NCBI GenBank assembly: GCA_964035795.1
Contig: OZ038320.1
Span: 4,899,896-4,963,895 of the forward strand
Reading direction: 5' to 3'
DNA from: Pterobdella sp. o SKG-2022
Taxonomy: Eukaryota > Annelida > Clitellata > Hirudinida > Piscicolidae
Length of the DNA: 64,000 nucleotides
In this document: piece by piece, positions 26,303 to 38,300 of the stretch
Numbering within the stretch: the first letter of the stretch is position 1
Layout: the number at the start of each line of letters is the position of its first letter
Translations under genes and position numbers: made by a program
The notes under the pieces: generated by a model
The model's input: the letters and a program-made list of their open reading frames with translations, nothing else
Databases searched by the model: none
Told to the model about the DNA's origin: nothing

Positions 26303-29300
26303 TCAGTTTTCAAGCGATGATTCTTTAGACAACGATGGTTGAGTCTGGTTGCTTTCAACAGAACCAGTTTGCTCTACGGAAGATTGTGGACTGACGTAAG
26401 TGATGATTGGATTTAAGTTCTTGCCGTCCATACTGCGTTTTCGCAACCCTTGTATGAAGCCACGTTTCAACTCCACCAAGATGAATCTGCCATCAAAGCA
26501 GTTTCATGAATTCAAATAAATTTATTTGAACATGGAATTTATGGTAATTTCAACTCTATCAAATGATTGAAGGTTAATTTTAAATACACTCAATAGAAAT
26601 AAATACCAAGTGTAGGTAAAGTAATGTTTTTGTTATTCAAATTTGAACAATATTCATATCGTTACGTACATTTTCATACCATTAACGAAACTATTACTGA
26701 GTCATACATCAACTCATATTTGAGTACATCATTCCCACGTTACCTGCACACCACTCTCCAAGCCTCCTTCGACTTGGCATCAAAGACCACAGAGCCCAAG
26801 TCATATTGAAACAGATCCAGCATGGCTTCTTCAAAGTGGTTGAAGTAATTGGGTTTGAAGCCAACAAAACTAGCGTGTTTCTTCCCCAGTAGCACAAGCT
26901 TTGGAGCTACAACGTCTCTATATCTGGATTTCCATGTGGTTGTATTAATGGGTTATTTAATGCGGCAGTCATGAGTGTTGATGCATTTATGCTTAGATCT
27001 TTTATCATCTTTTTGAAGTTTTAATATAGTTTTTATTTGTTTTACTGCAAATTATTTGAACAATAAAGGTAATTTTATGAAGTAAAAAGCTTTTCGTTAA
27101 CAGAGTTACATTATCAAGTACGTTAAAATTATTTGTTTTAGTTTTTGATAAATTATATAACCATGTTAAACAGCTCTTGAGTCATACAAAATGGTTTTCT
27201 ATATGAGGTACTTCGATAAAAATATATTAGTTAAAAGTTTTTTTAGCATTTTTTAAATAAAAAACTGCCAAAATTTTTTTTTTCATACTTTAAGTTAATA
27301 AATCAACTTCTTATACTCATCTACTTCACCGGGATATTTTAATTGAAGATCAAATAACCAGAATAATCCTCTTCTCAAAGGCGTTGAAAATTTCAAAAGC
27401 TAAACGGCTTTTGGAAAAAGTTACTAATAAAAAAAATGTTCACGTTTTTGAAAAATTATTGAATATTTTTCTTAATTTTTAGGATCAAACGGTTTATAGC
27501 CTCGTGAAATCTAGTTATCTATTGCTCAATTCGGTCCCTTATTAGTCGACTTGGGATTCTGCAATTTTCTGGAAGCTAATAGAAGACTAAAATGATTCCA
27601 AATATAACCTCAATCACCATAAAATATCAACATAAATGCTTGAAAATCAGTGTTTTGAATACCTTTATAAGCAAGCTTCTACACTATTATTATTTGAATA
27701 AACCATGATTTTATAGAAGTATTTTTATACTTTTATACAACAGATTATATGAATTATGTCAAAAATATTTCATTAGTCTCTGGTTCCTAGGTATACCACA
27801 GTGCTTATATTAATCGTGGACGCTTGGAGATTGAGTAATGATAAAATTAATGAATTAATAATTAATCAGAGTGTAAAAAACATAGTGAAGAAAACTTATA
27901 AGGGAGTTTGATATATGAAGAAAATGGTTTTTGAAAACAACTATATATGACAAAATTATAGTTCAAAAGTTTCTTAACCATAGATTTTAATTAAAAAAAA
28001 ATCTTTAAAAATCTTTTGGAAATTTGCATAAAAATTATATAAAGCTAAAAAACCTCATGAAAAAATATCCAGAAAAACTATGTTTTAAAAAAGAAATATT
28101 TAAAAAAAATAAAAAGAAAATTGGAAATCTAATATTAAATGTACAATGAAAAAAGTAAGATAAAATTTTTAAATAAAAATTGAAGTTATACGACGCAGGA
28201 AACGCAGGAAAACTCATTTGATATAGAAAAATTGAAAATGATTTTTAAAGTATTTATTTGATTTATTAGTTGAAAATAAATGAGGATAAACTTTTAAAAA
28301 ATAAAATTTAAAGTTTATCAAAAAATATTAATTTCTATCATAATTGTCACAAAAATCTAGTTGGTTATAATTGCCGGACATTACCTAACTACGTTTTAAC
28401 TATTTTGTACTTTGAACCCATTTATGTTATATAGTTAAACTTTCAGTATATATTGCTAGGTTGGTTATATTTTTCGTTTTATCTTTGGTTAGCAACCGAC
28501 ATGTTCGGCTGTTTACGAAATTTGATTTTCAAAGGTATTTTTTCTGCTTTCTATACACGGCCTGTTTTTTATTTTTATCAAAATTATTTTAGAATTTTAT
28601 TATGAAAACTTTAGCTTAACTTTTTTCAAGTTTTCGAAATTTTTTTTTCGATCGTAAGTTTATACGTTAGCGATATTTTAAAAACTGTAGTATTTATCTA
28701 ATTAACTTATATTTATTTCGAAATACTTTTTACGTAAAAAAAATGTCATACTCTAGAGATTTTTTGTGAAGTTTATTCCAAAATACTAATCCTCCCTCGC
28801 GTCAAGTGAAACGCCGAGTTTTTTATTTAAACATTAGGAGTAATATATATAATAGTAATAAGTTAAATAAAAATATCAATAACTACAGTAAGAGTTTCAA
28901 AAATAATTGCAGGTCCAGCCAGAAAAAAGAAAAAAAATCTGAAAAAGAGTGGTCAAAAGGAAGGGCATCCTTCAATAAAAACTGCCACAAAGTTAATGAA
29001 AGTCCTTTTCGAGTCGGATCTTTAAATGTTGGTTCGATGAGGGGTAAGGCTTCTGAAGTGGTGGAAACCATGTCGAGAAGGAGAGTCGATCTATGTTGTT
29101 TACAAGAGACTCGTTGGAAGACCAACCTTAAACTTATTGCAGGCAGAGACTCTCGATATAAGTATTTTAGTTGTGGGAATGATAAGAGCACTTGTGGTGT
29201 AGGAATTCTACTGGCTGAGAAGTGGTGGGAGAAAGTGTTTGAAGTGATTAGAGTCTCAGATAGAATCATTCTCATTCGAATGGTGGTTGGATCAGTTGTG

Positions 29301-32300
29301 TTTTTTTTGTGAGTGTTTATGCACCTCAAGCTATACTTAGTGAGAGTGTAAAAGATCAATTCTATTATGCGCTTCAATCCACCATAGCTAAAGTTTCATC
29401 TTCGAAACAGCTAATCATAAGTGGAGACTGGAATGGCCATATAGAATCACACTCTACTGCTTTTGAGGATGTGCATGGTGTACAGGCTTTGGGAAAAAGA
29501 AACCATGAAGGTGAAAGACTGCTGAAATTTGCTGTTGCCAATGATCTGGTTGTTGGTAACTCCTGGTTCAAGAAGAAATTTGAACATCTGGTTACACATC
29601 AGTCAGGAGATTGTAAAACCCAAATTGACTACATATTGTATAAGAGAAGTTTTAGAAAAATGGTATCTAATGTGAAAGTCATTGTTGGGGAGGAGTGTGC
29701 AACACAGCATAGACTGGTGGTTGGTGACTTCAAGGTTTGCACTCATGCTCACCCCATAAGAAGATTTGTTTCTTGTACAAAAGTCTGTAAACTAAAAGAC
29801 TTTGGAAATCAAGTTCAATGCATTAATCCAAGGAAATGAATCTGGTAAAGTACCTGAAAAACAATTTGATTAATGCTACAAAACAGGCTTGTGGAGTATC
29901 TGTAAAACATACCTGGAAAAGGCAGACTTGGTGGTGGAATGACAAGGTGCAGCAAGCTGTGTCCCACAAGCGCAAATGTTTCAAAGTATGGAAAGCAGGA
30001 GGAGACAGAGATGCTTATCAGGCGGCTAAACATCCAATCTTGCTGTACACATAGCCAAAACTGATGCTGAGAAGATTGCGTTCAAAAAAATCAATCCCAG
30101 ATCTGTTGAGATATATCGACTGGCTAAGCAAATGCGGCGAGAGAACCAGGAGGTCATTGGGGATAAACCGGTGATAAATAATAATGGCCAAATGTCCTTG
30201 GATGTTGATTCCAAAAAAAGAAGCATGGAGAGAGCATTATATGCACCTTCTCAATGTGGAGTTTTCATGGAATCCAGGTGGTTTGTCCAAAGTCTATCCC
30301 GTGGAAGGTCCCAGCGAACCTATCACAACAACAATGGTTATAAAGGCCATTAATAAGATGAGCCTTGGGAAAGCAGCGGGTCCTTCAGGTATTGTTGCTG
30401 AGATGCTCAAGGCCGCAAATTCAAGTGGTGCTAGTATGATTCGAGATCTTATTGAAGGCATCATCTTTGAGAACCGTATACCGTCTGAGTGGCAGAAAAG
30501 TCACATAGTGTATATAAGATGTGATGCTTTAAACAGGTCTAACTATAGGGGTTTGAAGTTAATTGATCAGGTTATGAAGGTTTTGGAGCGCGTAGTGGAA
30601 GGTTTTATCAGACAGAGAGTGGTGATTAATGATATGCAATGTGGCTTAATGCAAGGTCGGGGTACAACTGATGCCATATTTATCCTCCGTCAGTTACAGG
30701 AAAAGCATCTGGTTGCTGGTAAGCCCTTCTACTTAGCATTCATTGATTTGGAGAAAACCTTTGACAGAGTACCACGAGAAGTGATTTGATGGAGGATGCG
30801 TAAATTGAAAATTGATGAATGGCTTGTGAGAATTGTAAAATCCATGTACAAGGAAGTGAGAAGTAGGGTGAGAGTTGGTGGTGAGCATAGCAACTAGTTT
30901 GATGTTCGGGTAGGTGTCCATCAAGGTTCTGTTCTTAGTCCATTACTTTTTGTTATTGTGCTGGAAGCTTTATATATGGAGTTACGTACAGGTTGCCCTT
31001 GGGATAACTTGTATGCTGACGACTTAATGGTAAGTGCTCAATCCATGGATGAACTATAAGTGAAGTTGAGAACGGAGATCGGAGATGGAGAAAAAGGGGT
31101 TGAGGGTGAATATGGGTAAGACAAAGATAATGGTTTCTGGTTCGAACCTTGATGTGTTGAGAAAATCTGGCAAGTATCTTTGTGGTGTATGCCAAGCAGG
31201 TGTGGGTAGAAATACTATTCAGTGTGGAGGCTGCAGGCAATGGGTACACAAGAAATTCAGCGGCATAAAAGGCTCTCTAACTTCGGATCTTAACTTCCAA
31301 TGCGCTCGTTGCCTTGGTACAGCACGGCCTGTTGATGGGAGGTTAGTGAAGAAAGTGATGATTGGTGATGAAAAACTGGAAGTTGTCCCAAAGTTCTGCT
31401 ATCTTGGAGATATGTTATCTGCAGGTGGTGGATGTGAGCTTGCTTCAATAACACGTTGTAAGTGTGCTCGGGCTAAATTTCGCCAACTTCCACTCCTTGC
31501 TAATCGTCATTTATCATTATTGACCAGAGGCCGTGTCTATTCAACCTGTTTCAGAAGAGCTATGTTACATGCTGCTGAAACATGGCCCGTAACAGTTTCC
31601 ACATTGAACCACCTTAGACGAAATGACCTTGCCATGATTCGCTGGATGTGCAACATCAAAACAAATGATAACGTTTGCTCTCACTCACTCTTTTCAAAAC
31701 TTGGCATTCGGGATGTTGAGGTAGTTCTTTATACAAGCAGGATGAGGTGGTTTGGACATGTAGAGCGTAGCGTGGGTTGGATTTTTCAGGTGCGAAAGTT
31801 GGATTTAGATACTTGTAAGAAGCCTGATAGGCCCAAAAAGACTTGGAATGAGCTCATATTGAATGATAAATGAAAGCTAGACATGGTTTGTGCGGATCCA
31901 CTCGATCGCTCTGAATGGAAAGGCCGACTTCGACATAGAACTTTCAAAAAGCCCAACCCTTGGTAAAGGAAAACGGGCCATAAAAAGGATTTGATTGATT
32001 GTTTTATATTGTTAAGTTTGTTATAATTACTTTCCGGTAATTAAAATGTTCTAGAATTTCCGAAATTAGTAGTATATAAGGGATGTAACTTTGTGAGGTT
32101 TTTTCATGTGGATCGTTTTAGTATTGATGCTATTGGATTATTTATGGTTATTGCTATTAATAAATTGCTTGCTTTCGAAGATTTTGTTTAACAGAAGAAC
32201 CTGTGGTGACAATAAAAAATGGAAAGATTAAAAGTCATTGACACATGTTAATAAAAATTGAAAAAAAATACTTTCTAAGCAATGATTGAAATCAAACAAA

Positions 32301-35300
32301 GAAGAAAAGCACGGAAAAAAAACCTAAAAGTAAAAAAACTCATGAAAAGTTAAAAAATTGAAACATAATAGCACATTTCAAAGAAAACGCTACATTTAAA
32401 AAAACTTTGAAAAAGATTTTTTAAAATTTGGAGGAATATAATCAAAATAAAAAAAAGTGCAAAAAAAAGCAAAAAAAAAATCACAACTACTTACTCACCT
32501 ATCAAGATTAGACATCACCTGGCCGAGAGTAGCCATGAATCTGGCAGCATGAGCCTGGAATGTGAGGTTCTTATCGAGCAAAGACTTGCCCAAGTGTCTG
32601 AAGGGGAAAAGATTCTTTATCAAAGGATTCTTCTCAAAGATCAAGTGAAATAGACGTCTGCCTGTTGAAATGGGAGTGATGATGGTAGTGGTAGGTTTGG
32701 TGATAATGACGATGATGAGAGTGGCAATGATTTGGGTTATAGTATTGCTGACAGCAGTGGAAGTTGTAAAACTGTGAAGGTGATATTATTGATAGAAGTA
32801 ATATTAATGGTAATAATGCTTACAATAATACTGAAATTAAGTTAGATAATGAAGTTATCGATAGTATTGCGTTAACTAAAACATGAGAAAACACAAAAGA
32901 AAAAAATCAAATCTGAGAATTTTCATTTTTAACGAACAAAGCTTTTCGATACAACAGATTCGTTGAAGCAAAAAACTTTGTTTTTCAAAAAGGAAACTTC
33001 CGAACCCTGGAAATGGTAAACATACCACTAATAAAACTTATAGAAAAAACAATAACCTTAGTAATAAGGAAATCACTTTAAACAACGATGATGAAACAAA
33101 TGATGATAACATGAAATTGCTAAAAATATAGCTATACTATCAAAACAACTGCATCATATAAAAATAGTTGCTATTTTTTATGTCAGACAAAAAATTTTCA
33201 AAAATCTTATAAAATAGACGTTGAAGATTGATTTAAGTTTAAATTCTTCCGCTTCATATGCAAACTGTGTTGGGGCACTGATGATTTGTCACTTAAACAA
33301 AAAATTAAAAAATCTGATTTTCATCCTATTTCCAACTTTTTTTTGCGTGTGAATTATTGTTAAAAAATAAAATACTCAACCGCTTAATTTTCAAAAAATA
33401 TATATGGTACGCCGATTCATGAGTTCTCTGATTGAGTATAATCGTTGGGGTGCTGGTATATTTATATGCATATTTCAATTTTGACATGTATTTAAACCTT
33501 ATAAGAACTCAATAAAAACGCTAACCCATGAATATTAAATATGATACTTAAACGGTGGTTAAACATTGAAAATTTTTAACAACGAGACTGATGTCTGCAT
33601 AGTTTTCATACAACACCCATACTCTTACACTTGTTAGTTTGAGACGTCGGCACAAGAAGAATCTTACAAAGATACATTAAACTTAACAGCTATAAGCACT
33701 TTATTAGCCGTGGTAAAAGCATAAACCATGTGAGAATAAAAAACGTGAAAATGTTTAATGCATATATTTTGCTCACTATTTTTAGCTGCTTATATGGCCC
33801 TTGAACGAAGTAAACGCAGAACCTCTGGGTTTGTTTCATTGTCATCTTCTTTAATAAACCATAGGTATATTTTGTTTGGAATTTAACAAGTAATGAGTTT
33901 CCTTTCGAAAAAAAACTACATAAAATGACTTAAGCCGCGTTCTCAGACTTTAACCAACCATCAATTAGATCGTACAAGAACAACTACTTCAAGCCAAAAA
34001 TTTCTAAATGACAAAAAATTAAATGAAAATTTCTTCAAAAGAAGATTTCTCAAACATCAAAAATTCAACAAAAAACAGAGAAGAATTGGGAAGGCTAAAA
34101 AACCGCTGTTCTGATAAGCAATGGAAAATTTTAAATAACTAATAAAAAATAAAAACTAAAAACTAATAGATTTTTTTTCCAAATATGCTTTTTTAAAGAT
34201 AGTTTGAAACTCAGTTTTATCTACAATGCATGGAAGTTTATAGACAAATAAATTTTTTAACTGTTTCTAACGTTTCTTTATTGGTGCAGACCTTAGACTC
34301 ATAAAGATCAAGTTGATCGGTTGTAATAATTCTATTTGATGTGAGGTTTCTTAAAATAGCATTATTTTTGTAAAACATGGTTTCTAATGGTTTCTTGAGA
34401 AAATTTTTCAAATGAAAATTTCAATTTTATTTGAAAAATAATATATTTTTAGTATCATACTGAGTTTTTTTATATTCATAATTAGAAATTTCAATGGACA
34501 TAATATCTAGTTTTTAAACTTAAATGAAAAGTTGAAACAAAGTTGATAAATAGCTCAGATTATAATGAATCTGAATTTATCAAAACTCACATTTATATAA
34601 CTTTCATATAATGAGCCTCACAAGTGGTAAGTAGAAAACTCAAAAATCATCAATTTTTTTTACTCTTAATTTTATGCATGTTTTTGAAACATTTGTCAAA
34701 ACACCATTCAACAGAACCTAATTGTCTCCTATTATTAAAGAGCACTGCCAAATTACAAGTCACAAAGTATATTTATCAAACCTCTACGATCTATCTTTAA
34801 ACTAATGATTTTTGAAAAAGTTTTTGCCATGAATTTTTTTGAAACAGAGTTGTTTGACAAGGTAAATGGGAAGTTTTTTTGTTTATTAAGCTTAATTAAA
34901 AAGTTATCAAAGTTTTAATTAATTTACAGTTGTTTTATTTTTTTTGTTTTGGCTTATATTATTAAGTTTATGTTTTTTATTATTATGCGTATAAGTTTTA
35001 TGATTATGATTTTTTTAACGGTTATTTGTGTCAAACATGAGTAATAGCTTTTTCTGCCGCTCATAATTGTTTTTTGCACATTACAAATTTCAAAATTTGT
35101 TAAAAGTTCTTCTTCATTCATCAATTCTGTGAACTCTAATATTGAGGCAAAATATCAGTATTACTAATCAATAGAACTTACTATGTTGATAAATAAAATA
35201 AATAAATGAATAAACATATTTCAACGTTATCTTTTTTTCTCACCAGCCGGCATCTTTATCCACTTCACCCATTGTCCACCAAGCTCCCACATATTTATTT

Positions 35301-38300
35301 TTGTTATCATGAATCTTCTCTATTTTGACAATATTATTTCAAAATGTTTTCTGTGTTTTTTAAATAAAAAAAAATTTTTTTTTGCCATTAGCATTGTTTT
35401 TCTTTTTCATATTCTATTTTTTATTATTACCTATTTCTATATAACTACTTTATGAAAATATGACAGAAAAAAAATAAAAGATATGGAAATATTTAAAACA
35501 ATGAAGTAATGGAATATTAAAAACTTTTAAAGTTTCCAATTTCAAAACTGAAAACTGAAAAAAAAGAACAAGTTTATCGCTCATAAAACCTTTGCACAAA
35601 CACGTGCTCAAATTTTTGTAACTATTTAATAATGATTTATATTTAAATAAAAAATTTTTGAATATTGATAAAACCTGTAAAAACTTAAGTCTCAACATTT
35701 CAACTAGCGTTTTGAGGCAACACAACAGACTTGCAAATTATAAAAAATTCAAAATTTTAAAAATAGATAAACAATTAGAAAAAATATATTCTTGAAAATT
35801 ATTTTGTTCATTTGTGTATCATTATCATATGAAAATGATATCACTTGAATGTTCATTAGCAGCTGAATTATCGTCATCAGCATGTTTCTCATGAAATCTA
35901 TTCATTTCCATTCTTTCAATAAAACATTACTTCATTCCAATAAAGAATAGAATTTCAAAAATAATGCTGAAAAAAAAAACAAAAAAAAAATGAAATAAAA
36001 TTCTTCTCTCACCCCTCTCCTCACTATCCAGAGACAGCACAGCCCAGTTTCTTTCCAGCAACTCCTTCTGCTCTTCCGTCAACGGGGCCTGGTTAGAAAT
36101 AAAAATAAGAATTTAAAAAATTATTATTATAATAATAGCAAAAATAAAAAAAATAATAAGATATAAAAATAATGAAATAAATGCACGAAAAAAAAAACTC
36201 TTTGTTTTGACACAAGACATCCGATGATATAAGATCTGCTTACAAAAAGAACTTTGTGTCTTGTTAAAATAAATAATTTGTTTCTTCCACAATTGTGTCT
36301 TCTAGGCTACTCTACTTCAATAAAGATAAACTTTAAGTGTTGAGTTGCTTTTCATAGAGTAAAACATTTGTTTATTTTGAAATTTATAACTGTCTTCAAG
36401 TTCAGCCTTATAATGAAAAATAAATAGATAGAGGTCTTAATGATTTATGATTAAGTTACATTAATAGATAATTAGTTTCTACAGAAAATTTGTTTTAAAC
36501 CGCTTAAATTCGAAAAAAAAATATATGTATAAAAACATGAAACATGCAGTAAATATAATCTTTTAATAATACCAAGTTTTACTGAAGTTATACAAAATAA
36601 AAATCGGAAACGATAGTAAAATAATTGGAACACTATCTAAATTTATTTAAAAAACAGCATAACAAGTTACTCATTTTAAGATAGATAGTTACTTTTTAGA
36701 GACTTCGTATATATTTTTCTCTATATTTTATAATAAAAATATTAAATGAAAGAAATTTTCAAAAAATTTATTGAGAATCCAAAGCTATCATAAAACGTTA
36801 GCGAACAAAATTTAACCGTAACTATGGTTATATAGTAATTGAAAGACTATAATTAAGATTTAGTTAATTTTTAATGAAAAATAGAAGTTATTTTAAATTC
36901 AATGCTATTATTTCAAATAATTAATTGTTCAAGAGTACTTCAAAGAAAAATAATTTTCAAAATGGTGTCAAATTTCATCAAGAGAAGTTAATCTCTAGGT
37001 CTCCATTCGGTCATTACCCCATTCAAATTTTTTCAAATCATTTAAAATTGGATTCTAGAAATTGGTATTAACCAATAGGAGTTGTGGGTCATTAAAGCCA
37101 TTGAAAACAGAATTGTGCTTTTTTATTTCAAGGCTCTCCCTCACCAAGAGATTTTTTGTAGTGAAAACTTGTTTTTTTCTGTTTCAACTTGTAAAATCTC
37201 AAAAGTTTATTTTTCCATGGGTACAATAGCGGGCATGTTTGCTGATCCACGCTATTTCTGATTCAACATCAGACCTGTGCTGCTTCATTCGGTTTTTATA
37301 CTCACTCTTGTTTGGCCAATATACGATTTATTCATATCACAAAAGCATGTTAATTTGTAAACTACTTTGTGGTCAATTTTTTTACGTTTTGATTAATTAA
37401 TTGAGCATAGTATGTTTCCTAATTTGGGCCCAGAGGAGCTATAGAAGGAGGTATTGTGTTTTATGAAAATCTTTCCAAGTTTTCCATTCAAATGCGGAAT
37501 ATAAGAAATAGAAACCCATAGATAGTAAGTTATTTTTTTAATATAATTATTTTATTGATTAAATTTTAATCAAAAAATTGTTAAAAAAAAGTTAGTTATT
37601 GAAAAAACTTTGAGAAACTGTGAAGACTACAGGGAGTGGTGTATTAGTACATGCTGTGTATGCTTTTAAGAGTAACCAAGGAAAAATTTTTTTTATATTG
37701 AGAAAAAAAGTATCATTAAAGAAATATATTGGATATATTAACTAATGAATTGTTACGTTTTGTGAGTTACTTACGAAAAAATTTTTTTTTTATAAAAAGA
37801 AAAAAAAGATCCTTATAAAAACTTTTTGATTGTATTAATTAATGATGAAGATATCAACTGGTAAACTGACTGGAGTATTAGTTTAAAAATTATAAGAGAG
37901 AAATACATTATGATGATTTATAAGTTTGATGAAGGTTCGATGCTTTTGATTCACTTGCTGATCATCAACAAGCGATAAAGCAGAAAAAGTATCAACTATA
38001 TCAACTAAAAACTACTATTACTGCTACTACTACTACTAATAATAATAAAAAAAATAACTATAACTAATTATGATTATATTGTTGGATAATGTAAGCTAGT
38101 CTTACAAAAAGCTTCGTATCTTTTTCGAATAAACACTTTGTATTTGTAGATCTTACAAATAGTTATAAAAATCAAAATAAAATAATAAAAACAAAAATAA
38201 TAATACTAGATAATTCAACAATCGTTCACATACAGTACTCCCGCGGTCACACCTTACAGGCAAGCATACGGGCAGTTAAGTTCAGTGCACCGATTCTTAT

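Noticed and set aside
28883..29377. 164-codon minus-strand ORF
   Set aside because: Antisense of the LINE endonuclease region, which reads clearly on the plus strand.
35230..35300. Possible exon in globin intron 2 (minus strand, KYVGAWWTMGEVDKDAGW)
   Set aside because: Too short, no convincing splice sites, and it would break the phase match between globin exons 2 and 3.
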